The translations under genes were made by a program, and so were the position numbers. From Typha latifolia (Eukaryota > Streptophyta > Magnoliopsida > Poales > Typhaceae), in the NCBI GenBank assembly GCA_019914945.1, contig CM034104.1, positions 6,884,501 to 6,948,500 on the forward strand: 64,000 nucleotides of DNA, written 5' to 3'. The notes under the pieces are model-generated. The model was given only the letters and a program-made list of their open reading frames with translations. It was not told the origin of the DNA and did no database searches. This document shows, one piece after another, positions 1 to 10,968 of this stretch (position 1 is the first letter of the stretch; each line of letters starts with the position of its first letter).

Positions 1-1040
1 GAGTTTGCAGCTGAAGGTGCAGATGTGGCTGGACATCAAGGAGAAGAAACTGAGGAGCAACCCGTGGAGGACATGATAGCCGAAATCTCCCTCCACGCCT
101 ATTCGGGGACAGCTACGCCAAAAACCTTGCGGGTAAACGGGGTAGTTAAGAAAACCACAGTGAGAATCTTGATTGACACCGGGTCCACCCACAACTTCAT
201 TAACAAGAGGCTCCTTAGGAAGATTGGGCTCGAGTCGGAACCCATGGAAGGGTTCGATGTGACGATCGGAGATGGCACCACATTGCGAGCAGATTTTATT
301 TGTGGAGGTGTGGAATTGAAGGTGCAAGGCCAAACTTTCACATTGGACCTTTATCCGTTGGCCTTGCGAGGTGCCGACATTGTTTTGGGGACTCAATGGC
401 TTCAAAGCTTGGGGCCCGTAACATTTGATTTCTCAAACCTCACACTGACATTTCGGAGGAATGGAATAAGGATGCTGCTGGATGGAAATCAACCGCGGCA
501 AGGGCCGACATTGCAACCACTTGTGGGTTTCCCTTGTGCAGGGGACCGAGCTCTACTATTGCAAATGGCTGTCGCTAAACCTAACTCGAAAATCCGGATC
601 CACCAACTGTATCTAACTCGACCTCCCGAGCGCAATCGGATGCACCAGATTTCTATTGCTGAACTGACATTGAGTCAAGTGGTTCCACCACCCGACACCA
701 AGTGGACTCAATGTAGATGGACCCGAATTCCACCTTGGGTTAGTTGGAGTACAAGTATCCAAGCTCGACTGAGAATGAACCCCTTTGAGGCGGTTATGGT
801 CGCACTACCCCTATCTTGCGTGCCTACGAAAGACTCGCGGCGACGGATAGGATCGAGCTTGACCCAAGTGGAACTTGCTGATCGAGAATCGAGCGGCTGA
901 TGCCCTTTTGCGCCAACCGGACACAAGTGAGCTTGCCTCTCTTTCAGCACCAGCATTTCCTATATCTTCAGATATATGGGGAACCAATGTAGAAGATCAT
1001 ACCATGGAGGAACTTAAGTCAGAGTTCAAAGTTTCTGCGG
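1..1040 (+). pseudogene. Gypsy pol remnant G1: protease, integrase and RNase H scraps out of order
   Basis: Bases 25-575 read as a retropepsin-like protease with the active-site motif IDTGSTHNF (near 172-198), followed by the beta-strand block typical of gypsy protease (DIVLGTQWLQSLGPV). After about 575 the similarity stops. Bases 768-877 resemble the MTPFEAV region at the end of a gypsy integrase, and 878-1030 encode the end of RNase H (ENRAADALLRQPDTSEL), almost identical to 17730-17890. The normal order is protease, RT, RNase H, integrase, so this copy is internally deleted and shuffled. Bases 575-768 are unassigned. It cannot encode a working polyprotein. Confidence 0.85.
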
Positions 1041-1349
1041 TCTTCTGCTTAGGGTCGGGTCCACCTTCTTCTATATGTTGATGATATGATTATCACCGGA
1101 GATGACTCGGCCAGTATCCGCTCTCTTCAGCAGCATCTTCAATTAGTTTGAGATGAAGGACCTCAGTCCTCTTCGGTACTTTCTAGGTATCGAAATTGCT
1201 CAATCATCTCATGGTCTTTTACTGTCCCAACAGAAGTATATTACAGACATTCTCAGTCATGCTACTATCACTGACATTTGTCCCGCTGCTACCCCAGTCG
1301 AGCTTCATGTAAAGCTTTAGCCCGATGACGGTTAGCTTCTTCCAGATCC
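1041..1349 (+). pseudogene. Copia reverse transcriptase scrap, different family from copia A-C
   Basis: The plus strand reads LLYVDDMIITGDDSA, then an in-frame stop near 1150, then EMKDLSPLRYFLGIEIAQS and SQQKYITDIL. These are the catalytic YVDD box and the following block of a Ty1/copia RT. The wording differs from the RT at 25234-25500 (IYVDDIVFGAT), so it comes from another copia lineage. Only the palm-thumb part is present and it abuts an LTR fragment at about 1350. Confidence 0.85.
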
Positions 1350-1601
1350 GACTGAGAGGAACAAAGTCATTTGGATCGACGGGTTGTTTTGTGAGTCAGT
1401 CTTGTAACTGCTACTATTCTAGTGATTGGTTTTGATTCGAGTTTGGATCCGTGGTTTTTTCCCGTTTGGGTTTTTCCACGTTAAAATCTTGGTGTTCATC
1501 TCTACTTTCGTTTTTAATATTTCTTCCGACTTTTGCTTAAGCGAACGAGCGAGATTATTGCCTAGTGTTTAGATACATACGTGTGTCTAGGGGTTTTTTC
1601 A
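1350..1601 (+). mobile_element. Copia LTR 3'-end fragment (copia A family)
   Basis: This segment matches the last ~250 bases of the copia A LTR (compare 21165-21415), from GACTGAGAGGAACAAAG to the terminal GTTTTTTCA. Upstream LTR sequence is missing and no primer-binding site follows, so it is a broken solo end. Confidence 0.9.
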
Positions 1602-2188
1602 GTGTTGTATACTTGTATGTATCTTTTGGGGTTTTATTTTGTTATTAGCCTCAAATGCAAGTTTGTTATTATGCAACTGTACAGGGCTGGGTTTACATAT
1701 ATATATGGTTTACAATTTTTATATATAGTAATTGATTTCACTGAGTGATATTTTATACTTTCTTGGTTCTCCTTGCTGTTGTTTATGTGCAATTTCTTTG
1801 TTCACAATAGTTATATTAGATGATAGAAGCTTTCATGGAACAGAACCTTTGCTGAGATGTTGAGGAACCTATCATATGTGTTTCAGTTAAATGTCAAGCA
1901 ATGAAAATATCCTAATCAAATTGTTTTTTTTTAGATTAAGCTTAATCGGAGTAGAAATTTGTGAAATGTTGTTCAATAATAGTTGCACGAGGAAGAACCC
2001 TTAATATCTCTTTAGATTTGGAAAGAAATTGCATCACAAGTTTTGTGATTTCTCGTGTTGTCAGTCAGTCTCAAAACTGCAGAAGCTGTGTTGTATGCTA
2101 TACTTTTTCTTACCACAAGTGTCATAACTGTTGGGTAAATGAGGCGCAACTTAGAAAAGGAAATAAAGGCTTCCGTGGGAGCTGGACT
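1602..2188. other. Unassigned AT-rich stretch
   Basis: No long open frame and no recognised repeat. Short open stretches around 1961-2190 have no family signature. It could be old intron or intergenic DNA. Two short direct repeats of AAAAGGAAATAAAGGCTTC near 2155 and 2190 lead into the LINE scrap. Confidence 0.4.
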
Positions 2189-2450
2189 TAAAAGGAAATA
2201 AAGGCTTCTTTCCTTCCTTCAGCAGTTAATTACACTTATGGATCAATAGGGGACCCAATCTCCCCTTGTTCATCATTTGTGTGGAGGAGCTTACAGCAGC
2301 CATTAATAGAGCAGTCAACAACAAGGTGCTTGACCCTTTGAGAATATCCAAGAATGGCCCCCCGGTGTCTCACTTAATCTTCGCCAATGACACAATCATC
2401 TTTGCCAAGGCCAATCAGCGATTCTGCAAGACCATCAGGAAAATAATTAT
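2189..2450 (+). pseudogene. LINE reverse transcriptase scrap, copy 1
   Basis: The frame after the GGGGACCCAATCTCC block reads GDPISPL, then FIICVEELTAAINRAV and SHLIFANDTIIFAKAN. This matches the RT palm of plant L1-type LINEs, where the catalytic box is normally FADD; here it is FAND, so one catalytic Asp is lost. The same segment occurs at 8168-8431 with the same lesion. Homology between the two ends at AAAATAATTA. Confidence 0.8.
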
Positions 2451-2470
2451 TCCTGATGGTCAAGCTCCTC

Positions 2471-2700
2471 TGTGTATGCTTTATACTCCTCAACTATCTT
2501 GGTGAATGCATCCCTCCGAATAATGTCATGAAAAAACACATGCTGTTGGAACTTGAAACCTTTACCAGTAAGAACAAGATTTATTCCTCCTTTAGTGTAT
2601 GCGCTTTATACTCCTCAACTGTCTTGGTGAATGTATCCCTCAGAATAATGTCATGAAAAAACACATGCTGTTGGAACTTGAAACCTTTACCAGTAAGAAC
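2471..2700. repeat. Direct duplication of a ~105 bp exon-like segment
   Basis: Bases 2471-2575 and 2595-2700 are near-identical direct copies separated by about 19 bases. On the minus strand both copies are open, reading TGKGFKFQQHVFFHD and then TFTKTVEEYKAHTLKEE in the better copy. The better copy stays open upstream to about 2745 (FVEIYFMLFHDV). It looks like a duplicated coding exon of a host gene that I do not recognise. Confidence 0.65.
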
Positions 2701-3913
2701 GTCATGGAAAAGCATGAAGTAAATCTCCACAAAGCATAGTAAAAGTTATGAAATGAATAAACAATCCTCGTGGGTCACACATCCTAAACAAAGAGTCAAG
2801 AAAACTAGTACCATTAGTTCAAAATAATGTCTTTTCTGCATTTTTACTTTATTACAGAAAGAAAACAGAAGACTGTACTTCAAAATGACAAAATCTTAAG
2901 AATTAACTTCAAAAAGGTTAATGTCCTTAATGCTAATTTATTAATAATATGACTGCAAGAATGCACATAAAACATAAACAAAGTACAACCGGAATTCTAC
3001 CAAGCACAAAAGACATTATAAACCAATTTCACAGCCTTTTTCATCAAATACAAAGAAAAGTTAAGTTCCTTGCCCGAAAAAAGACATGCATATCAACAGA
3101 TCCAATTAAACTACAAAAGAATATTCCAGTCATAAAGATTATTCCTTATTCCGGAAATATGCAGTAAGACTGGATATATTTCATCAAATTCAATACTAAT
3201 ATAATTTTATTCACAGTTCTACCTTCCATGTTTTTCTTGGTGGAAGTTTTTTCACAGATACAAAGATCCTTTCTATTGGCTTCACTACTTTGTGTCATAT
3301 ATATTATCATAGAACCAGCACAAATACAGTTATGGACCTATGATAGCATCAATGGTGATTGTAGTACATAAATGACCTTGAAGATCTAATGACAACTAAA
3401 TGGTGTACGATCTAAAGTAGCATCGCATTAGCATCTCACACTACTTCAAACTATACATAAATTCAGCATTACCTCCAAGAATAATAGCTGTACCCTCTGA
3501 TTTTGCATTTAGGACCTAGAAGGATAACAATAGCATCAGACTTTAAACTATCAACATTTGCAGATGTCATTACTCCTACACTAGACTTTCCTCTGAGTTC
3601 ATTCTTTTCTTTTGGACAAGTCAAACTTGCTTCTATTGATCATTTTGCCTATAATGCAATGAACAGAACTTGCTTTGTCTCTGTTTCTATATAAGGAAAC
3701 AACATTAGTAAGATCAGGAAACCAATGTGAAGGGCACGGACAGTTGCTAAAAACAGTTAAGTCTAATGCTGCATTGTAGAATCAAATTTAAATAAAACAT
3801 GTCGTGTTGGGAGGTGGATACATGCTAGAAGGTAAGGCATTTGCTAATAAGTATAGATAAACAACAGTTATCCAGTTAGTAATGCTCACAATTAAAAAGA
3901 AGCTAGTATCGAG
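2701..3913. other. Unassigned AT-rich region between repeats and NAC-like frame
   Basis: No TE signature was seen. On the minus strand two short exon-like stretches occur around 3500-3620, one flanked by acceptor-like CCTTCTAG and donor-like GAGGTAATG. No protein family was recognised. The 3' part lies downstream of the NAC-like stop codon and may include its 3' untranslated region. Confidence 0.35.
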
Positions 3914-4549
3914 TTATTTATTCCATGGAGGGCATTTTGTCAAACACACCGAGGAAACCTCTTCTTCTTGAGCACGCTTGCGTGATCTGCTGCTCTTCTG
4001 GGCTTTTGGGCTCATCTTAATGAAACACAAAACCCATTGAGGCTGGGGAGAAGAAGAAGAAGAAGAAGACGAGGAGTCCACCACCGAGTTAGATATCTTC
4101 CTCTTCTTCTGCTGGTTACGAGAGCCGGCTGGTTCACACAGTTGATATTCATGCATGACGAACCCACTGCTGCAGTCGTATCCTGTGAGATGGAACGACA
4201 ACATGCTCTTCTTCCACCACACGGTCTCGCCGGAGTCGAGGACGGCCGTCTCCTCCTTGCTGGTGGAATCCTTCTTCCACCTCCCACTCTCCATCGTCCG
4301 ATTCGTCCGCGACGAGCCCAATTGTTTCCGCTCGGAGACGAAGTAGGCCTCCTCGTGTCCGGCAAGAAGCTCCCACGGAGGGATGGAGGAGACCTCGGCG
4401 ACGGTGACGAAGTCGGAGGCCATCGGGTGGCCGGCGACCCACGGGCACAAGTAATCGACGATGAGCTCCTCCTCTGTGGGAATAAAGTGGGTACCGACAA
4501 TGTCATCATCGTATTCTTCTCCTCTTCTTTGTTCCTCCATCTCCATCAT
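3914..4549 (-). CDS. NAC-domain-like transcription factor, single exon, divergent
   Basis: The product would be 211 residues from the ATG at 4549 (MMEMEEQRRG), the first ATG of this frame. NAC proteins are plant-specific DNA-binding transcription factors that act in the nucleus. NAC subdomain features appear in order: an acidic start; THFIPTEEELIVDYL (20-34, subdomain A, where FHPTDEEL is usual); EVSSIPPWELL (52-62); YFVSERK with RTNRTMESGRWKK (69-93, subdomain C, lacking the usual WKATG); a WWKKSMLSFHLTG and GFVMHEYQL block (111-137, subdomain D); a serine run; then PQWVLCFIK (subdomain E). The tail is basic (KAQKSSRSRKRAQ) and there is no long activation region. Most NAC genes have introns; this frame is uninterrupted, so it may be a retrocopy or a short NAC-like gene. 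It is the only intact host-like coding frame in the window. Confidence 0.6.
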   Translation of the reverse strand: MMEMEEQRRGEEYDDDIVGTHFIPTEEELIVDYLCPWVAGHPMASDFVTVAEVSSIPPWELLAGHEEAYFVSERKQLGSSRTNRTMESGRWKKDSTSKEETAVLDSGETVWWKKSMLSFHLTGYDCSSGFVMHEYQLCEPAGSRNQQKKRKISNSVVDSSSSSSSSSPQPQWVLCFIKMSPKAQKSSRSRKRAQEEEVSSVCLTKCPPWNK

Positions 4550-4646
4550 CGATGATGCCTTCCCCACCCTATCGTTCTTGAAAACCTTGAAGAAGACCAA
4601 GTGGGAGAAGTTTCGGATTAAACTTCGTTAGGCAGCTGGTCGTTAA

Positions 4647-4653
4647 TTATATA
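4647..4653 (-). promoter_or_regulatory. Putative TATA box of the NAC-like gene
   Basis: The minus strand reads TATATAA about 95-105 bases upstream of the ATG at 4549, a plausible spacing for a plant promoter with a short leader. No transcript evidence is available. Confidence 0.45.
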
Positions 4654-4675
4654 GGATTTGGGGAAAATTACGAAA

Positions 4676-4817
4676 TTGAGGAGGGAAATATGGGATATCG
4701 TCCGACCGTTCGATCCAGAGATATTCTGACCGTTGTATGGTGAGGAAGGAGATTTGGAGAATCCGTCCGACCGTTGGTTGATGAGGTGGGAGATTTAGGG
4801 AATCGTCCGACCGAGGA
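4676..4817. repeat. Three degenerate ~38 bp repeats with CGTCCGACCG upstream of NAC-like gene
   Basis: CGTCCGACCG occurs exactly at 4699-4708, 4764-4773 and 4804-4813. Each is preceded by a degenerate TGAGG-GGAGATTT-GG block. The array lies about 130-270 bases upstream of the ATG, just beyond the putative TATA box, where cis-elements are expected. Confidence 0.6.
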
Positions 4818-5065
4818 TGGGTGAGATAGATGAGAGGGACTTCTCCGGCGAATAGTGACTCTTTCCTATTTAATTCGTAGGGTCAATCCACGACAAAGAT
4901 TAAGAAATCAATTTTTTCTTGGTTCGTGGAGCCATCCCACACAATAAATTATTAGGATTCGTTTTCAAGTATCATCACTAGAGGCATATATGGGAACATA
5001 TGATCCACTAGTAGCAGATCAAATTTACCTTGTTGACCCAATCTATTATGCAATTGATTCAGCAG
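4818..5065. other. Unassigned sequence between NAC upstream repeats and solo LTR 1
   Basis: AT-rich sequence without open frames or recognised repeats. It is probably the distal 5' flank of the NAC-like gene. Confidence 0.35.
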
Positions 5066-5362
5066 CATAACAACCCAATCCCCCCCCAAAAAAAAACTAA
5101 TTACATGGCACGACGTGGCCGGCCTCGTGCCATGCAGTGGCAGTGGGGGGAGCGTGCCACGCCCCCCCTCCCCCCCGCATCGCCGCAGCCACCGCCAAGA
5201 CCCCCCCTACCCCCACCGCCTTCCCTCTCTCTCTCTATCTCTCTCTCGGACACTCTCTCACTCTACTCTCTCTCTACTCTCTCGCACTCCTTCCTCTCCT
5301 CGTTGCCGACGTCGACCCACCACCACCTTCCCGAAGCCGCCGCCGCCGCCGGTGAGAAGCTC

Positions 5363-5398
<36 letters not shown>

Positions 5399-8063
5399 CC
5401 GAGCTCGGGCTTGTCGGAGCTGAGCCGCCGGCGAGAGGCCGGTGCCCTCCCCGCCGGTCCGGGTCCGCACTTCCCTCCCTCTTCTCTTCTCTTCTCTTCT
5501 TCTCTTCTCTTCTTCTCTTCTCTTCACTTCTGTTCTTCTTCTTCCTTCTTTCTTCTTCCTTTCTTCTTCTTCCTCAGCTGCTTCTTCTCTTCTTGTTTTT
5601 CTGCAACAGTGCTGGGCTCGGCCCAGCACTATAGCAGGCTAGTTCTGGACCAAGCCTAGCACTAGTACTAGTAATCCTTATTTTTTTATTTTTTTATTTA
5701 TTTGTTTAGGTATTTCTGTTTTAATTAATACAAAGAAATTTAGACATTATTTATTTTAATAATAATATATATTCATCAATATGATTATTGTTAATTATAA
5801 ATAATTAATGATAAATTAGGTTATAAACTATTACACATGAATATAGGTAATACTTATATTTATTTATTTACTTATATGTATATTAGATTAATAGATAGAT
5901 TTGTAAATTATAATTATTAGATTTATATTCTAATATTCTTATGATATACATTTTAAGTAATTCTATTAATTTATTATATATTGTTATTTTGTAACAAATA
6001 AAATACTAGGCTTATGTATTTATTTATTATTTTATAAAGTAATCTCTAATTAATCAAGATATAATTATAGTTAGGTTTTCATCTATATTTATATTATTGT
6101 TTTTATCTGTAATTAAAAATCTAACTAGTTATAAAGATAAGTAGAAATTCTAGAACCTTCTAAATCATCATATATTACATGAACGGATTTTAATTAGATG
6201 AACGACTAACTTCATGCTACTTAAATATTTTCAGCCCCCGAACACCTTATGGGAGACTCCGTGGACCCTGACGTTGAGTTGATGTCTGGCTAACAGACGT
6301 GAGAGTTGTGTGGTTCGTGTCTTCTGATCAAAAGTGAGCAGTCTTATCCCCTAGATCCCTTTCTTAAATTAGGTTATATTATATATTATGTACATGCATG
6401 TTTTGGCCTCCAGCATGATCATATGACTTTATATAGAGATGATTTCAGTCGAGCATATATTTATCATGCATTTGATTAGGCTGATCTGGGATATGAATAC
6501 ATTGGTGATATATAGAGATGATTGGAGATGATTATACTGTTCTGATTTTATATCGAGATGATCTCTAGCATGAGTGTGCATGTGATAGACTAGCAGGAGT
6601 ATGCATGTGTTAGATACATGGTTGGAGTTTGCATTACATCATTTTTCTCTTGATTCCTATTCCACCTAAATTCCTGTTATGCATTGACTTGCTATCATAC
6701 TGGATATATGCATATAATCTGTCATTTAGAAGGAAAGCATGAAATGTGATTGATAGGATAGTTGATAGAAAGTGTGAGGATACCCAAGTGGGCACGAGAG
6801 TTAGGACGCGCTTGGTGGATGATTGATCGCTCGACATAGTCGCGATCCTGTTGGCCTTACGTCCGAGGTCGTTAGTCTATGTGCGCAGCAGACATTCAGA
6901 CACATACCGTTCGCCAGGGCATATGTGGCGAGTTATCCTCATGAGATTTTTATCAGCTAGAAGGGTGCTCGGTCTGGATGGATGTTGATACTCTTAGTGA
7001 ATGGCAGGGTATGGTTATATTTGAGATACTCCTTGCGGATGGCAGAGTATGCTCTGAGCCTTCGGGCATGATGTTGAGACCGGGTACCGAATATTGACTA
7101 TACACAGTGGTCTAGTATGATGATATTATACCGAGATGTCGGTGATGATCGTAATGTTGAGAAATGCATATGATTTCATTATTATCTGACATACCTGATT
7201 ATTGAGTGGTCAATATACATCATATATGATTGTATTTGATATCATAGCATTGTCATGATCGGCATGCATCATGTGTCATATTTGAGAGAGAGTTATGATA
7301 ATCATATGACGTGGTGACCTGTTTATTCATTGTCGAGGATTATGTATTCTTATCAGTTATGACATGTTATCTATATTTCATTTATATAGTATTGAGAACA
7401 TATTCATATACTCATTCATGATATGATGCTCTTTCTGATTCATATTATCCAGTACATGATTTACTCTCTGTTTGGCATCACTGATTCGGGGTAAGGTCTA
7501 TTCACTGAGCCTTTTGCTCATGACTCACTTTATTTTCTTTTCTAACCTTCTTAGATATATGGTACGTGATAGCGACTTGAGAGATCCCGAGAAGATATTT
7601 TAGATTGATGAGGTGGGCTATAGGTGTGAGACGGTATAGGTGATAGTTTATATAGAAATTGAGTTGTACCAGTATTTAATATTGTACTCTTTTGTATTAG
7701 ACAATGATTTGTATAATACAGGTCAAATCATAGCGTAGTCTTGTATTAGTTATTTTAGTTGTATCTTGATGGTTTGTTGTGGCCTGTGTGGGTCCTGCTA
7801 GATTAAGTAGTGGTCTAGTGTATATTATTGTGCATTTGAATATTCAGATGTTGACAGATTTATTTGGTTGATTAATATAATTTATTTGGTAGTGGATTAT
7901 GTGAGTATGCATATGTTAGTAGGTATTATTTGATGATGTTATGATTATATGTGCACAGGAGTGTATCTGTACATGACGGGCCCTGCCCGACTTATCGCGT
8001 GCGCCGCGCGTGCCGTGTGGGCGCGTGGGCATGCACGTGCCCGTGCCGGCCGGGGGCGTTACA
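5066..8063 (-). mobile_element. Solo LTR 1 of a large-LTR element (~3.0 kb)
   Basis: It is homologous, in inverted orientation, to the units at 9671-11346, 18858-31359 and 39496-42300. Its right end reads GGGGGCGTTACA, the complement of the TGTAACGCC left end of the other copies. Its left end CATAACAACCC has lost the terminal dinucleotide. The unit holds a CT-rich block (about 5220-5590), a TGCTGGGC hairpin (5610-5628), an AT-rich core (about 5680-6200) and non-coding sequence to the end. No clear TSD is visible (AGCAG against ATAAC). Size and termini suggest a Tekay/Del-like gypsy LTR; that assignment is inference. No internal region is attached. Confidence 0.75.
5222..5590. repeat. CT-rich simple-sequence block inside solo LTR 1
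   Basis: Runs of TC and TTC/TCTTC dominate, with an uninterrupted TC run near 5369-5396. Long apparent open frames here are a by-product of stop-free pyrimidine repeats. Matching GA/GAA blocks occur in the other solo LTRs at 10768-11110, 31010-31184 (with a 16-base G run) and 41750-42085. Confidence 0.9.
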
Positions 8064-8167
8064 ATAACCATAAAAGGCACCAGATCGGTATTGACGTATA
8101 TAGGCATGTTCGTGAAGCTGGTGGATATGCATTACCTTAAAGTGGTCCAACAACTGGATCTCGCTCT

Positions 8168-9115
8168 TTAAAAGGAATATAAAGGCTTCTTTCCTTCCTT
8201 TTGCAGTTAATTACACTTATGGATCAATAGGGGATCCAATCTCCCCTTGTTCATCATTTGTGTGGACGTGGTTACAGCAGCCATTAACAGAGCGGTCAAC
8301 AACAAGGAGCTTGACCCTTTGAGAATATCCAAGAATGGCCCCCCGGTGCCTCACTTAATCTTCGCCAATGACACAATCATCTTTGCCAAGGTCAATCGGC
8401 GATCCTGCAAGACCATCAGGAAAATAATTATAGGATAACCACAAAGAAGCAGGCCTGAAAGCGAACCCTTAAAAGTCAATGGTCCATTTCTCGAGAAGCA
8501 CCCCTACTCCCTTAGGTCGGTCTTGTCAAATACCCTAGGAATATTTGGGAGGGGAACAATGAAAACAATCCTAAGTATCTCGCCAATGAGTGGACGCATC
8601 ACAACTGACCACCTTTAGTCAACAATAGCGAGAATTAACGCTCACCATAATATTTAGGTTTCTAATTATTGTGTGAATGGGCAAGACCAGAATAAGGCTG
8701 GGACAAAATTCATACAGATGGCTCCCTCCCCAATAATGAAGCAGGTATTTGTGTAGTTCTGAGAAAGTCCTACAGCTTATGGTTGACACCTTTCAGTAGA
8801 GCTACACCACGAGCGGACATACTTGTCATTGAGCTACTTGCTCTTCTCCGAGGCTTAGAACTTGTCATCTGATGGAATGGGAGAAGGGCAGCTAATTCGT
8901 AGGTAGCAGTAAAGTGCATTCGTCTGACTCATGTCCTTGGAACGCCAAAGATCATGTACTCGTACTCCTCGGGCAGCTTGAAGCTTTGAAAGTCTCTAAT
9001 ATATGGAGAGAGGCTAATCACTGTATGGATTACCTAGCTAAGCTGGAATCATAGGGTCGGGATTCATCTTTATATCTAAACAATTTCTCTCCCACACTTC
9101 GGGGATACATGGAAG
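8168..9115 (+). pseudogene. LINE remnant, copy 2: RT scrap plus RNase H domain
   Basis: Bases 8225-8440 repeat the RT piece at 2189-2450 (GDPISPL, then the FANDTIIF box with the same lost Asp). Bases 8714-8872 read TDGSLPNNEAGICVVLRKSY, then ATPRADILVIELLALLRGLEL, the plant LINE RNase H fold (RVT_3 type), ending at a stop. The frame resumes near 9010 as EANHCMDYLAKLES, the usual end of this domain, and traces continue to about 9110. The RT-RNase H connection is deleted and stops are present, so it is inactive. Confidence 0.75.
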
Positions 9116-9399
9116 AAAGAAAGCAGGTATATTCAAATTCCAATAAGAAAGGTGATAATGGATCACTATTCTCTAAACTGGCTATGTTCATGTTGGTGTG
9201 AGGCTACTGCAACATGACTTTTTGATGAGATAGAAGTAGGGTTCTCTCTTCTGATTGAAGAGGAGACGAAGGAGATGAAGAAGATAAGCAGTGAATCACT
9301 ATAGGAGTAGACTGGGATCCTACACTACGGATAGGAGAAGCATAAAAAATGCCATTAATTGAAAGAGTCGCTTGGATGTATTATGATATGATCTGAAGG
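9116..9399. other. Unassigned stretch
   Basis: No open frame or repeat identity was recognised between the LINE RNase H and the gypsy RT scrap. Confidence 0.35.
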
Positions 9400-9670
9400 G
9401 CCCGCAAGATTTTGGAATGGTTCCATGAGCCGTCCTTATGTTGTTCAAACTCGATCAAATCTATCATACTAAAGTGAAGTGCAAGGAGAGATTAGGAATA
9501 TGCGAGAGGCAGGTATCATCTTCGAAGTCAAAAAAGTAACAAGCTCTCGTATTGTGGTGCTCCAGAAACCTAGCAAGAAGATATGGATTTGTGTGGACTT
9601 CCGAAAGCTTAATGCGGTAACAAAGAAAGAAACTTTCCCACAGACAACATTTTGGATCCTCGGAAATTAC
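9400..9670 (+). pseudogene. Gypsy reverse transcriptase N-terminal scrap, distinct lineage
   Basis: It reads EIRNMREAGIIFEVKKV, then VVLQKPSKKIWICVDFRKLN and AVTKKETFP. This matches the first conserved block of a gypsy RT (the VDFRKLN motif) and is unlike the CVDYRALN wording of G3, G4, G6 and G7. It breaks off at the start of solo LTR 2. Confidence 0.75.
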
Positions 9671-10924
9671 ATTTTATGCTTTCCTTCTAAATGACAGATC
9701 ATATGCATATATCTAGTACGATAATAAGTTAATGCATAACAGAAATTTAGGTGGAACATGAATCAAGAGAAAAATGATGCAATGTAGTATCTAACCATGT
9801 AGTTAACACATGCATACCCATGCTAATCTATCACATGCATACTCATGCTACAGATCAATTGGACATAAAATTATAACAGTATAATCATCTCTAATCATCT
9901 CTAATCATCTCTATTTATCATCATCATACTCATATCCAAGATCAGCCTAATTACATACATGATAAAAATATACTTTACTATAATCATCTTCAAATAAAGT
10001 CATATAATCATGCTGGAGGCCAAAACATGCATGTACATAATATATAATATAACCTAATTTGAGAAAAGCGTTTAGGGGATAAGACTACTCACCACCATTG
10101 TAATTACCAAACAACCACTCATTCACGCTGCTACAATAACGACCAGGCCTCGATAGCTAAGTCTATGGGGTATTGAACAAGGGGGTTGAAATCTGAAATT
10201 ATTTTTAATATATAATGTTAGTCTTTCTAGTAATTAAAATTAACCCGACTAAAAAATAATTTCTTATTGTAATCATATACTCTTTATTCCTATATTTGTT
10301 TTTTTATTTATTAACCATAATTATATTATCAATAGTGTATTTAAAACATAATTATCTGCCTATTATTCTCTTTGATAATTAAGAAAATAAGAATTAAATT
10401 AATGCAAATAATTACATATAAATATATGTACATAACTCTAATAATTACTATACCTAGCTGGGATTAATATAGTAATGTATATTGCATGTATTTTGCTAAA
10501 CCTAGTATGATTAGATTTATTTACTAATCATGATATAATCAGATTCAATTCATATAAATTAAATACATTAGATTAACTACAATAATTAAATAACTAATAA
10601 CATAATCTAACATAATTTAAATAGTACTAAATAGTTTGTTTTTAAAAAAAAAAATTACCATAGACTGTGCTGGGCTTAGCCCAACACCTCAACACTACAA
10701 GTGCTGGGTCGAGTCTAGTACTATGCAGCCAGGGCAAACTGCCTGAGGAGAGAAAAGAAAGGGAGAAGAAGAAGAAGAAGAAGAAGAAGAAGAAGAAGAA
10801 GAAGAAGAAAGGAGAAGGAAAGGGGAAAGGGGGGGTTGGGCTACAGGGGAGGGGAACGGCCGCTAGTGGCCACTCAGCGGCCGGCCTCTTGCCAGCGGCT
10901 CAATCTTTCGGCAGCCTCGAGAGG

Positions 10925-10968
<44 letters not shown>

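Noticed and set aside
4037..4555. Arginine-rich frame on the plus strand opposite the NAC-like gene
   Set aside because: A shadow of the NAC coding strand; it has no family signature, while the opposite strand has the ordered NAC motifs.
5030..5659. Ser/Leu-rich proteins on both strands
   Set aside because: Stop-free pyrimidine microsatellite; no domain and wrong codon character.
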